DNA from: Endomychus coccineus
Lineage: Eukaryota > Arthropoda > Insecta > Coleoptera > Endomychidae
Direction of reading: 5' to 3'
Length of the DNA stretch: 64,000 bases
Assembly: GCA_958510875.1 (NCBI GenBank)
Contig: OY294067.1
Location: forward strand, 237,130,361 to 237,194,360
Shown: positions 1-10,436 of the stretch, in pieces
Position numbering within the stretch: the first letter of the stretch is position 1
How the letters are laid out: each line of letters begins with the position of its first letter
The notes under the pieces: generated by a model
Databases searched by the model: none
Told to the model about the DNA's origin: nothing
What the model saw: the letters and a program-made list of their open reading frames with translations, nothing else
Position numbers and translations under genes: made by a program

Positions 1-2
1 TG

Positions 3-116
3 TTGTTAACAATTATTGTGTACATATACACGGTTATTGCTTTCAACTTCTTTAGGAAATTTTACGTTCAAGAGGAGGAAGATTCTATCGATAAAAAATG
101 TCACGATATGTTAACT
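3..116 (+). CDS. RyR: RyR exon: S5 end and turret
   Basis: Open from the window edge in frame 3. It encodes a hydrophobic helix end followed by [19 protein letters not shown] and ends at a GTGAGT donor in phase 0. The true 5' border lies outside the window. Confidence 0.93.
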
Positions 117-3100
117 GTGAGTATTAAATTTCTTTCCATTACATTTTCTTAAAGTGAGTTTTTTCAGTGTTTCGTATTCCATTTATATAAAGGTGTCCGA
201 GCTGGTGGAGGTATTGGTGATGAAATCGAACCTCCTGATGGTGACGATTATGAAGTTTATCGTATATTGTTTGATATTACTTTCTTCTTTTTCGTTATCG
301 TAATACTTCTAGCTATTATTCAAGGTAAGCATGCTCGATTCATGAATAACTGGGCAAAATGATATCGTTTAATCGTACTAATCCAGTCTATATACTTTAA
401 AGAAATTATTAATAGAAAATCTAACTACAATACCACAATAACATTCACTACCCTAAGTATTTCGGCCGCCATGTTGTCATCTTTAATGAATCAGAAGCAG
501 ACAAAACAAAATATCTTCTTCATATTCTCCAAAAATGACAGTGGTAATTTAATAATATTCTCTAGAAATTAGCTCGTTGAGCCCGGGGGTATGATTCCCA
601 AGACTTTTGACAGCGATAGAATTTATTAAATCGAAAGAATTCGAATGTTCTTACAAATTTGCTACTTGATGTGTTTCATGTGAATCATTCCACTTATTAA
701 TCTTACAGAAACATCGACGCCGTGTTTTTCAACGATTCCTTGACAATTATTTGCTGTATGTGTGTCAGCAGGTAAACTTGGCAGTTCGAGTAAATTTAAA
801 TTTAAGCTTTATTTCACTTTTCCAATTTTTTAAACACATTATTATTGAATTATGTTACATCCGAAAAAAGATTGTTTTTGAAAAGTGACCAACCATTTCT
901 TCAACTAATAGTTACTATAGAAAATACTATTTTACGTATTCTCATAGTTATATGTTTTCACAGGTCTGATTATTGATGCTTTTGGTGAACTTCGTGATCA
1001 ATTGGAGAGTGTTAAAAACGACATGGAGTCAAATTGCTTCATTTGTGGCACAGGGAAGGAATACTTTGACACTGTGCCACATGGATTTGATACCCATGTG
1101 GCACAAGAACATAATCTAGCAAACTACATGTAAGTATTTATAAATATATTATTGTCCAATAGGAACCATGCAAGAAGTTGTTGTTATCGCTGGAATACCT
1201 TGGGCTGTACAGGCTGTGGCGTGAAGAAATCCTGTTAAAAGTAGATCATAAATAAATCTGTAAATACGTATACGAAAGAAATGAAAATATTCACTACATT
1301 TAAACCGTTGATTGCAATTTCTAACATTGAAAATTCGTTTTGAAAAACATACATATATCTTTTAATTTGAATAGCACAAAGATGGAGGTAGGTTGGTCTT
1401 GATTTAATAACGCAACTGTCGTCAGTACCTTATCTAGCAATAACTAGACTATGCATTCGATTCATTCATTTCACTTGAATCGTATGTGGTAAGCATAAAT
1501 GATTTTCTAAAATTACTGTACGAGGACAACCGTGTCTAGTCGACGTCCGCGCATCTCACATGACTAGGGCCAACCTTATAAACAGTTGATAGCGTTTCAC
1601 TTGAGACTTGATTTGGCTCGTTCCAACTCACAAGACTAGTATATAGCGATTCGTAAAACTCAAGCTGTATGTGGTGTGACCTGTTCCCTGTTCAAATTGT
1701 CAATTTGTTTGATGAGAGGTTGTCAAGAAGTGTTCTTCGGTAAAAACACTAATTGACCGGCCTGGGTTTCTTCTCTCGAAGAAGGTCAGTGTTCCAGTTT
1801 GTTTATTTATTTATAGGTATTTGAATGGAGTTTTTGTTCGAAAATTTGTTTTTGCCAAATAAAAGGGGTTCAAACCTGTTTAATTGTTTATTAAAATATC
1901 ATTATTATATGTACGCTATATACCTATAGGATATTATTACATGTAACTTTCTATATTGAATTTCAAATTAGGATCAATGATATGCTTCCTGTGACTAAAT
2001 GAAATTTCACCTGCACAATATTCTTCATATTTCCGAACCAAGACGTACATTAATGACCAGTAAAGCAAAGAATGCATTATAATATGTTGGTCTTCGTATT
2101 CAAACTGAAAAAAGATATGTTGCCACCTACCTCAGTGATTAACTTATGTACATAGATAAATGTACACAATCATAAAACCAGAACAAGAACTTTTAATAAT
2201 TTTTATATAAGTACTAATAATATACTGTGTGAAACAATTTTCAATGAGGGTTTTCTACTTATCAATAGTTTACCTTCTGAGAAAAAATGATCTCATGTCT
2301 TTGAGTCTATTAAAAAAAATGCAGAGAGTATGTAATCAACAAATTCTGATATCTTCAGAATGTTTTTTTTTATGTTAGTAGTTTCTAATCTGTTTTAGGA
2401 GCTTAAACCTTTCGACCTTTAAGAACTTTTATTACTAATGGTATTTTAAAGTGTTGTCTTTTGATGGCGCTCTTATTTTGTTTTATTTTATTTATATGTT
2501 TTTTTTTCATTGATTTATAAATTTGTAATAATTGTCGATGCAGTAGTCACACTTTTTCTAAATAATTGAAAATATGAATATTTGAACACATCAATATTCT
2601 AAATCATCAACCTTGGTTATGGTTTGGTTAGACATTCATTAGTCTCATCAGTACTCAGGGTATTATATCAAAATTCTAGTCCACCGACATCCACCCATCT
2701 AATACAATATATAGCATGATGCAGTAAATGAATGGTTTTCAATTAATCATGAATTATCAATCACAAAGTTTTTCGAACAGTAACGATACACCACACAAGA
2801 AGAATGAATGAGCAACAAATTGAATGTTGAATATTTGACACTCTGTTATGCAAACAGAGTGAAAACATTTGTCTGACTACATCTTCCACCTGGAAGACAG
2901 CTAGAGTCCAATCAATTCCACAAACTAAGGAATGGGAAGCCTTCCTAATAGTCATAGACCCACAACACCATTATCTGTGATCTCTTAGATGAGAAAGCAA
3001 TCGACATCGTGCTCATCCAATACCTAGAGAACTTCAAAATACTGAATCAATATTGCTTTCATCAGCAGAAAGCAATATTAGACCTGGTTGCCTACATAAG

Positions 3101-5614
3101 ACATCTATAGTAGGAGTCTATTGAAAACTGAGAGGAATCTCTAACCGTAGCCTATAATATCTGGGAAGCATTTGATAGATCACTCCATACCGCTTTCTCA
3201 TCTAGACCCTATAACATCCAATGAAGTCAGAGAGAATTGGGGCATTTTGATGTTTCGAAAATATTGCTGCGATTAAATCGGGTATAGATCTACAGGAATC
3301 CACCTCTATTAGTACATCATCCACTTTTATACACGATTACAAAATTCACTTGTGATTCTGGCACGATTGCTCTTCATATAATGTAGGTACTGAAAGTTTG
3401 AAATAAACGTGGTACTGAATCGCTCAAAAACATACCGCATGACGAAACATTCGAATAATTTGAGGAACACGATCTTGAGCTTTCTTGATCAAAAGTAGCT
3501 TTTTATTAAATTGAGGTTCAAAATATTTTGCAAGAAGGAAAAATACCAGAATTTTTATAAGTACTAATAATATACTGTGTGAAACAATTTTCAATGAGGG
3601 TTTTCTACTTTTCAATAGTTTACCTTCTGAGAAAAAAAGATCTCATGTCTTTGAGTCTATTAAAAAAAATGCAGAGAGTATGTAATCAACAAATTCTGAT
3701 ATCTTCAGAATGTTTTTTTTATGTTAGTAGTTTCTAATCTGTTTTAGGAGCTTATACCTTTCGACCTTTAAGAACTTTTATTACTAATGGTATTTTAAAG
3801 TGTTGTCTTTTGATGGCGCTCTTATTTTGTTTTATTTTATTTATATGTTTTTTTTTTCATTGATTTATAAATTTGTAATAATTGTCGATGCAGTAGTCAC
3901 ACTTTTTCTAAATAATTGAAAATATGAATATTTGAACACATCAATATTCTAAATCATCAACCTTGGTTATGGTTTGGTTAGACATTCATTAGTCTCATCA
4001 GTACTCAGGGTATTATATCAAAATTCTAGTCCACCGACATCCACCCATCTAATACAATATATAGCATGATGCAGTAAATGAATGGTTTTCAATTAATCAT
4101 GAATTATCAATCACAAAGTTTTTCGAACAGTAACGATACACCACACAAGAAGAATGAATGAGCAACAAATTGAATGTTGAATATTTGACACTCTGTTATG
4201 CAAACAGAGTGAAAACATTTGTCTGACTACATCTTCCACCTGGAAGACAGCTAGAGTCCAATCAATTCCACAAACTAAGGAATGGGAAGCCTTCCTAATA
4301 GTCATAGACCCACAACACCATTATCTGTGATCTCTTAGATGAGAAAGCAATCGACATCGTGCTCATCCAATACCTAGAGAACTTCAAAATACTGAATCAA
4401 TATTGCTTTCATCAGCAGAAAGCAATATTAGACCTGGTTGCCTACATAAGACATCTATAGTAGGAGTCTATTGAAAACTGAGAGGAATCTCTAACCGTAG
4501 CCTATAATATCTGGGAAGCATTTGATAGATCACTCCATACCGCTTTCTCATCTAGACCCTATAACATCCAATGAAGTCAGAGAGAATTGGGGCATTTTGA
4601 TGTTTCGAAAATATTGCTGCGATTAAATCGGGTATAGATCTACAGGAATCCACCTCTATTAGTACATCATCCACTTTTATACACGATTACAAAATTCACT
4701 TGTGATTCTGGCACGATTGCTCTTCATATAATGTAGGTACTGAAAGTTTGAAATAAACGTGGTACTGAATCGCTCAAAAACATACCGCATGACGAAACAT
4801 TCGAATAATTTGAGGAACACGATCTTGAGCTTTCTTGATCAAAAGTAGCTTTTTATTAAATTGAGGTTCAAAATATTTTGCAAGAAGGAAAAATACCAGA
4901 ATTTTTATTCATTTTATATTGTACTTATTTATATTTATTCGCTTTCTAAGCTTCAATATTGTAAACAATTACTATCAACCGAAACTTGGGAAGATATATA
5001 CAGATCTGAAAGAGTAAATTATTGTGCTGATAAAGAGTTATTTATTTATTATTTATTATATTAGTCAAATGTGTCATTGCGATACTTTAGCCATTCATTT
5101 CTCGAATACTTGATTAACTTTTCAATGGAGTAACCATTAGTAATAAAATTTTTTAGATATTCTTCCGAGTTTTATTTAGGGACTGATATTCCAAATATCT
5201 CTGGTCTTGCAGTATTCTTCGCCTGACGTTTTGTTCATCAATACAGCAATTGATGCTTCTCCAGGTTTTGTTTCACTTTAGTAAACATATAATTAGTGAA
5301 CTACCAACCTTCATGTCGGGAACCCCAGAATTTCTTATCATTAGACTTTATCCACGACCCATGCACGTCATTATATTTTTACTTCATAGTATTGCTTTTC
5401 TATTTACATACGAATTGAAGTGATTTATCAATTCATAAACTTTCTTTATTGCAGGTTTTTCCTTATGCATCTCATTAACAAACCAGATACAGAATATACG
5501 GGTCAAGAAACATATGTATGGAATATGTATCAGCGGCGATGCTGGGACTTCTTTCCAGTTGGTGATTGTTTCCGTAAGCAATACGAGGAAGAGTTAGCTG
5601 GAGGGGGCAGTTGA
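3..5614 (+). CDS. RyR: Ryanodine receptor, C-terminal end (gene enters from the left edge)
   Basis: Four joined exons, 3-116, 168-324, 964-1129 and 5455-5614, give the last ~165 residues of the sarco/endoplasmic reticulum calcium-release channel. In order they hold the end of S5 and the luminal turret, the pore helix with the selectivity filter GGGIGD, the S6 helix ([20 protein letters not shown]), and the cytosolic C-terminal domain. That domain has a CxxC...HxxxxH zinc site (NCFICG ... [11 protein letters not shown]). The protein ends in [13 protein letters not shown] and a TGA stop. All introns have GT-AG borders and the phases agree (0, 1, 2). Known for the family: a homotetrameric channel and the target of diamide insecticides. 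The upstream ~4900 residues lie outside the window. The diamide-linked G4946 equivalent is upstream of the exons seen here, so no resistance call can be made. Confidence 0.97.
168..324 (+). CDS. RyR: RyR exon: pore filter and S6
   Basis: Starts after TTTTTTCAG and ends CAAG|GTAAGC (phase 1). It carries the filter [19 protein letters not shown] and the S6 helix. The intron before it is only 51 bp. Confidence 0.96.
964..1129 (+). CDS. RyR: RyR exon: S6 tail and zinc-binding C-terminal domain
   Basis: Starts after TTTTCACAG and ends TACAT|GTAAGT (phase 2). It encodes [18 protein letters not shown] and the zinc module CFICG ... HGFDTH ... EHNLANYM. Confidence 0.96.
1130..2205. other. RyR intron sequence without recognised content
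   Basis: AT-rich intron DNA between the zinc-domain exon and the tandem duplication. I see no open frame of note, no transposon coding and no strong inverted repeat. Confidence 0.5.
2206..4908. repeat. Two-copy tandem duplication, ~1350-bp unit, in the last RyR intron
   Basis: Copy 1 is about 2206-3557 and copy 2 about 3558-4908. The landmark GTACTAATAATATACTG recurs at 2211 and 3561, and the same 64-codon minus-strand frame recurs at 2761 and 4111, both exactly 1350 bp apart. The differences I can see are a few substitutions and homopolymer length changes, so the duplication is young or an assembly artefact. I recognise no coding product inside the unit; the short frames in it look incidental. 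Confidence 0.93.
5455..5614 (+). CDS. RyR: RyR last coding exon
   Basis: Starts after TTTATTGCAG. It encodes [18 protein letters not shown]...[17 protein letters not shown] and the TGA stop at 5612-5614. The 4.3-kb intron before it holds a 1.35-kb tandem duplication. Confidence 0.96.
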
Positions 5615-5815
5615 GAAGATAAACATTTTTGCTCAATTGTTTTTACACATTAATTTGCTTGTAAATAAGTGAAAAAAATTAGCAGATCACGAATCTGTTG
5701 GTTTACTTTGTTCATATTAGTTTAGGTTATAACAGTACAAAATCTATCAAAAATATCCAGTAAAGTATGCCTTATAATCTACATTTTCATGCATCTGTGG
5801 GGGAAGTTTGTGTAA

Positions 5816-5821
5816 AATAAA
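5816..5821 (+). promoter_or_regulatory. Candidate RyR polyadenylation signal
   Basis: The first AATAAA after the RyR stop lies 202 bp downstream in AT-rich sequence, a normal distance for a short insect 3' UTR. Transcript data would be needed to confirm its use. Confidence 0.45.
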
Positions 5822-6010
5822 ATTATCGTTTGAATGTGTATTTCATTTTAGTATCATTATTTATTGATTTTTTATCTATAACAGGTGGTGACAAATAACG
5901 AACTATAGATAGATTTCATTCAGATAACAGAAAACGCAGCAACTGGTCTCTATATCAATATGGAAATAATATGGACTAAATAAAACAATACTTACCGCTG
6001 CTCATTTCAG

Positions 6011-6175
6011 TGGACGCCTCCGTACGTTAAATGCTTAGTAAAATGGATAGTTTTTGTGATACATCTGTTCCTTCTCGTTTGTATTGCTCTGCTCCCGAAG
6101 GATGAAGAATGGATACCACTTATAACGTTGCTTCCGTCAAATGTTTTTGGACGATTGATTATTTTTGCGCAATAG
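6011..6175 (+). other. Possible orphan exon encoding a membrane segment
   Basis: After a good acceptor (GCTCATTTCAG), 54 codons run open to TAG at 6173-6175. They encode WTPPYVKCLVKWIVFVIHL and a strongly hydrophobic stretch, then KDEEWIPLITLLPSNVFGRL. No ATG precedes it in frame. I do not recognise the family and see no partner exon upstream between the RyR end and this site. It could be a gene fragment, a transposon piece or chance. Confidence 0.2.
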
Positions 6176-6429
6176 GAGGGTTTTTACGTGAATAAAGTCA
6201 TGTGCGGGGTAATGCCATTTCCGATACTAAATGGGAGCCACGAAAAGTTAAACATGCGCATCACGTTATTCATGAATCCATACGGATCCAAGATAGTGCA
6301 GTCATACGGTATTTTTCAAATAAAATTTTTGAATAACAACCGATCGGGGTGAAACAAAATGCATTCGACGGGAAAAAATATGTAGACAAAAGGACCCCAA
6401 ATTATTTTTGTCCAAAACTTATTTCCCTC

Positions 6430-6890
6430 CCCCCCCCCCAATACCCTTAAATTAGCCAATTTCTGGGGGAGCTCATGAGGCTATAAATAAAAATTGAGAA
6501 AATAATTGAATAATCCTTCCGAATAGGCCTGAAAATGTCTACTCAGGGGTTTTCAGGGTCGCTGATCATGATCCCGACGTCAGATTTCCCAAATTCCTCC
6601 TTCCCCCCTTCTCTGATCCCCCCCCATTAGGTTAATCCAGCAATTTTGGAAAAAATTGGTCAAAATTGGATGAAACGGTGAACTCGGGGGTTTATGGGGT
6701 CGCTGATTACGATCCCGACTTCAAAATTGAAAAATATCATCCCCCCTCCTCTAATTAACCCCCCATGCTGTTCATCCAGCATTTTTTGGGAAAATTCATC
6801 AGAGTTGGATGAAACTGTGGATTTGGGGGTTTTGAGGGTCACTGATTACGATCCCGACTTCTCCTCTAATTAACCTTCCATGCTGCAAAA
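6430..6890. repeat. Diverged tandem repeats with C-rich runs
   Basis: Three units share the block GGGTCGCTGATYAYGATCCC followed by GACKTC (near 6548, 6698 and 6836), with C-runs and TTAACC/CATGCTG blocks between. The spacing is about 140-150 bp. A run of about ten C residues lies near 6430. Confidence 0.7.
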
Positions 6891-8545
6891 TATGACAAAT
6901 TAGAGTTACCCACAAATTCTTCAAAAACATTTTACATGACTCCTATAACTCCACAAGAGATCGAAAGATTAATACAGAAAACAACTACAAAATCAGCAGC
7001 AGGAATCGATGAAATAACAGGAACAGTTTTGAGAGCTGTTGGTAATATAATTTCTATACCATTATCTTATATCGTTCTCTAGTGGAACATTCCCGAACTC
7101 TCTCAAGATATCAAAGTCGGTTCATGTATATAAAAACAAGGGGTCACGAAATGAACCATGCAACTATAGGAATATATGCATTCAAAGTCAGTTAGCCAAA
7201 ATTATAGAAAGTAGCTTTAGTATAAGGGTAACAAAATTTTTAGAAAATACAACTATTATCAAATGCACAAAATGGTTTTAGACAAAACAGGTCAACCGCC
7301 ACTGCCATTGCCGACATGTGCCATCATATTTACGAAGCCTTAAATAATAGCCCTCGCTCTCTATTTTGATTTGAGTAGAGCTTTTGATTCTATTAATAAT
7401 AATCTCCTACTGGAAAAATTAAACCTGATTGGTATAAGAGGCAATGCAAATGAATTGATCAAAAGTTATCTTCAAAACAACACAAATTGTATGCATTGAA
7501 AATTTTAAATCAACCCCGAAATACATGCTGACAGGTGTCCCGCAAGGCTCAATTCTGGGACCACTGCTTTTTATTATATTTATAAATGATATGCCAGCAC
7601 CAAGTACCTCAAAAAATAAAACTATTATCTACGCTGATGACACAAACAAAGTGATATCTGAAGAATGTTTAAATGATACAATGGCGCAGGCCAATACTTC
7701 AGCAACTGAGCTTCATCAATGGTGTTTAAGCAATGGGCTTATGCTGAATTGTAATAAAACTTTTTTCATGGTATTCCTACCAAAAAATAAAGTCCAAGAC
7801 TGCAGTCCTCTTATTAAGATCAATGGCAAATCTTTAATACAAGTAAATTCCATAAAATTTTTAGGAGTAACACTAGACCACAAAATGACATGGGAGGAAC
7901 AAATTGACAGCATAGTTGCAAAATTAAGCAAATCTTGTTTCGTTATTAGACACATCCGGGAAACAATATCTACAAATATACTAAAACACGCTTATTACGG
8001 ACTTGTACAATCTGTTTTATCATATGGCTTAATGTTTTGGGGGAATTCAGCTCACTCTCACAAAGCGTTTATAATGCAGAAAAAAATTATTAGATGTATG
8101 GTTCATGCGCACCCTCGAACTCACTGTAAGCCAATTTTTATAAAATTATCAATATTCACGCTGCCATCATTGTACATATATTTGCTTACTCTAAACATAA
8201 AAAAACAACAACATGCACTAAAACAAAATAATCATTTTCATAACCATAATACCCGCATTAGTAATCATTTACACATGCCTTTCTCCAGATTAGGAGTTGG
8301 ACAAAATTGTGACTTATATCAGGGTATAACATTTTTTAATCGATTTGTAAGTTTGTTTGGTGATTTTAATAACTTTAGCAATTTTAAAAATAGACTGCAT
8401 AGATATTTAGTAAATAAGGCTTTTTATTCTGTAAATGAATTCCTATCTTTAAATTAGATTGTAGATTTTATTGGACTAGTTTCATAAGAGTTTGTACTTT
8501 GTATAAATCTTGGAAAACGAAATATATATTATTATTATTATATTA
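6890..8545 (+). mobile_element. Decayed non-LTR retrotransposon (LINE), 5' truncated
   Basis: Reverse-transcriptase coding is recognisable from about 6935 to 8457, with stops and frameshifts in the first half. An AT-rich tail with ATT repeats follows near 8524-8545, as expected of a LINE 3' end. No target-site duplication was identified. The clade is uncertain; the post-RT region with H-N-T-R and L-x-x-P-x-S-R-L motifs resembles CR1/jockey-type elements. Confidence 0.85.
6935..8457 (+). pseudogene. LINE reverse transcriptase pseudogene
   Basis: The segment before 7500 keeps TTKSAAGIDEITGTVLRA and YFDLSRAFDSINNNLLLEKL but in broken frames. From 7525 an open 310-codon stretch holds LTGVPQGSILGPLLFIIFIND, the catalytic YADDT, the primer-grip-like region IKFLGVTLDHKMTWEEQI and the thumb/C-terminal region to FNNFSNFKNRLHRYLVNK. 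The ATG at 7525 is not a real start, because RT motifs continue upstream in other frames. No endonuclease domain is visible. Confidence 0.88.
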
Positions 8546-8625
8546 TCAATAAGCTTCCGAATAGAAGAGTAATGTTTTCATCATGATAAAACAATAATGT
8601 ATTTTCAAACGATTTTTTTTAGGGT

Positions 8626-9088
8626 TAATTAATTTAAATTCGATATAAATTTAGGTGGAACTATTCGTACAGTTACAGCTTAAAATTATTCGTGCGAAAT
8701 GGAGTATTTTTCTCACGTTAACCACGCCTCCCAGTGTTTTCGTTTGTGTTGATTAGCTTTTTTACAGTATAAATAAGAAACAATCGCCCTTATCCTCTAA
8801 AAATGCTGTTAAAGTGAGGACCTTTCAGCTAATGATGGCCATTTGGTAGCTAAAAGGTCCCTAGCATTAACAGTATTTCAAGTGGATAAGGGCGATTGTT
8901 TCTTATTTGTAGTATAAAAAGCTAATTAGTACAGACGATAACACTGGGAGACGTGGTTAACGCGAGAAATGCTGGATCTACTCCATTACTAACGAATTGC
9001 CGCATGAATAATTTTAAGATTAGTTACAGGAAGAATAGCTCCACCACAGGAAGAATAGCTCCACCCAAATTTTAACTAATTAAATTGT
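8626..9088. mobile_element. Foldback (long inverted repeat) element, ~460 bp
   Basis: The left arm (from about 8626) and right arm (to about 9088) are reverse complements with moderate divergence. Both contain GTTAACCACG, CTCCCAGTGTT and AAGAAACAATCGCCCTTATC. The arms meet around 8825-8840. The right arm has a short internal duplication of AGGAAGAATAGCTCCACC. No coding. The inner core belongs to a short repeat family seen again near 24.8 and 40.75 kb. Confidence 0.82.
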
Positions 9089-9102
9089 AACGCTGACAAA
9101 TA

Positions 9103-10434
9103 CGAGGCATGTTTTTTAAGTAAGTACCGTTTTGGAATTAAAAAAAGACGTGCAAAGATATCGCAATAATTTTATTTTTACATGAAAGCCTGTACCTTAA
9201 TCTACTTTTCTACATAATTTCCGTGAATATTGAGGCACTTGTCATAACGTGGCACCAGTTTTTGAATACCCTCCTCATAAAATCCTGCCGCCTGACTTGT
9301 TAACCACTGCATCACAAATGTTTTGACTTCGTTATCGTCTTGAAGACGCTGACCGCCCAGGTGTTTCTTCAAGTGCAGGAACAAATGGTAGTCGCTGGGC
9401 GCCAGATCAGGGCTGTATGGAGGATGATCTAGAGTTTCCCATTGAAAAGATTTGATGAGATCTTTGGTCCGATTAGCCACATGTGGACGGGCATTGTCAT
9501 GCAGCAAAACGATACCCTTACGCAACTTGCCACGTCTTTTGTTCTGGATTGCACGACGCAGATTGTTCAATGTCTCACAATAAGACGCTGCATTGATTGT
9601 CTCATTACGAGGCAGAAACTCCACTAGCAATACTCCTTTTTTGTCCCAAAAAACTGTGCACATGATTTTTCGGGCAGAAATTGTTTGCTTAAACTTCACT
9701 TTTTTGGGTGATGATGAATGTCGCCATTCCATGGATTGTTGTTTCGATTCTGGTGTGACGTAGGCCACCCATGTTTCGTCACCAGTAACAATTTGGTCTA
9801 AAAAATCTTCACCTTCATTGTGGTACCGCTCAAGGAAAGTCAATGCACTGCCTAAACGTTGGGTTTTGTGCAAATCCGTCAACATTTTTGGAACCCAACG
9901 TGAACACAATTTCCGATAATTCAAGTTCTCGGTCACAATGCGATACAAAACACTACGAGAATATCGAGGAAAGCAGTCGCACAATGATGAAATTGTAAAG
10001 CGTCTGTTTTCTCTCACCTTTTTGTCCACTTTCTGCACCAAATCTTCATTAACGACCGAAGGACGCCCACTCCGTTCTTCATCAAGCACATTTGTGCGAC
10101 CATCTTTAAATGCTCTCACCCATTTCCTTACCATTCCATCACTCATAATGTTTTGTCCGTAAACTTCACAGATCTCACGATGAATATCGATTGGTTTCAC
10201 GCCTTTAGCACTAAGAAATCGTATAACAGCCCGTACTTCACAATCGGCGGGACTCACGATTGTCGGGGGCATCTTAAACACTCAGTAAACAACGTATACA
10301 ATGAAGAATCAGACTGTAATGGAATCAGTGCATAGACAAGAGATGTAGGTAACCAGCGCGTATGCGTGGACAACCGATCGCAACGTTACAGCGGCGGAAT
10401 TTCGAAACGGTACTTACTTAAAAAACATGCCTCG
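9103..10434 (-). mobile_element. Full-length mariner transposon with perfect terminal repeats
   Basis: A 1332-bp element bounded by perfect 30-bp inverted repeats, 9103-9132 and 10405-10434, starting CGAGGCATGTTTTTTAAG. It is flanked by TA target duplications at 9101-9102 and 10435-10436. The single gene inside, on the - strand, is uninterrupted. The length and layout match an autonomous mariner. Perfect ends plus an open frame point to a recent insertion. Confidence 0.96.
9202..10281 (-). CDS. Mariner transposase, intact
   Basis: 359 aa, close to the usual 340-360 for mariner. The N-terminal paired helix-turn-helix DNA-binding part covers about residues 10-125 (VRAVIRFLSAKGVKPIDIH ... SVLYRIV). 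The DDE-type catalytic core follows: first Asp in IVTGDETWVAYV, second in LLHDNARPH, third in SPDLAPSDYHLFLHLKKHL. There are 34 residues between the second and third Asp, the D,D34D signature of mariner. The WVPKxL-type linker is present as SRWVPKML. The start could also be the methionine four residues later (MPPTIVSP). It makes cut-and-paste transposition at TA. No internal stop or frameshift is visible. The subfamily was not determined. Confidence 0.95.
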   Translation of the reverse strand: MFKMPPTIVSPADCEVRAVIRFLSAKGVKPIDIHREICEVYGQNIMSDGMVRKWVRAFKDGRTNVLDEERSGRPSVVNEDLVQKVDKKVRENRRFTISSLCDCFPRYSRSVLYRIVTENLNYRKLCSRWVPKMLTDLHKTQRLGSALTFLERYHNEGEDFLDQIVTGDETWVAYVTPESKQQSMEWRHSSSPKKVKFKQTISARKIMCTVFWDKKGVLLVEFLPRNETINAASYCETLNNLRRAIQNKRRGKLRKGIVLLHDNARPHVANRTKDLIKSFQWETLDHPPYSPDLAPSDYHLFLHLKKHLGGQRLQDDNEVKTFVMQWLTSQAAGFYEEGIQKLVPRYDKCLNIHGNYVEK

Positions 10435-10436
10435 TA

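Noticed and set aside
2761..4305. Identical 64-codon minus-strand frames at 2761-2955 and 4111-4305
   Set aside because: They are identical only because they lie in the tandem duplication; no motif, splice partner or codon signal supports a gene.
9442..10335. Several plus-strand frames across the mariner element
   Set aside because: All are antisense shadows of the transposase.
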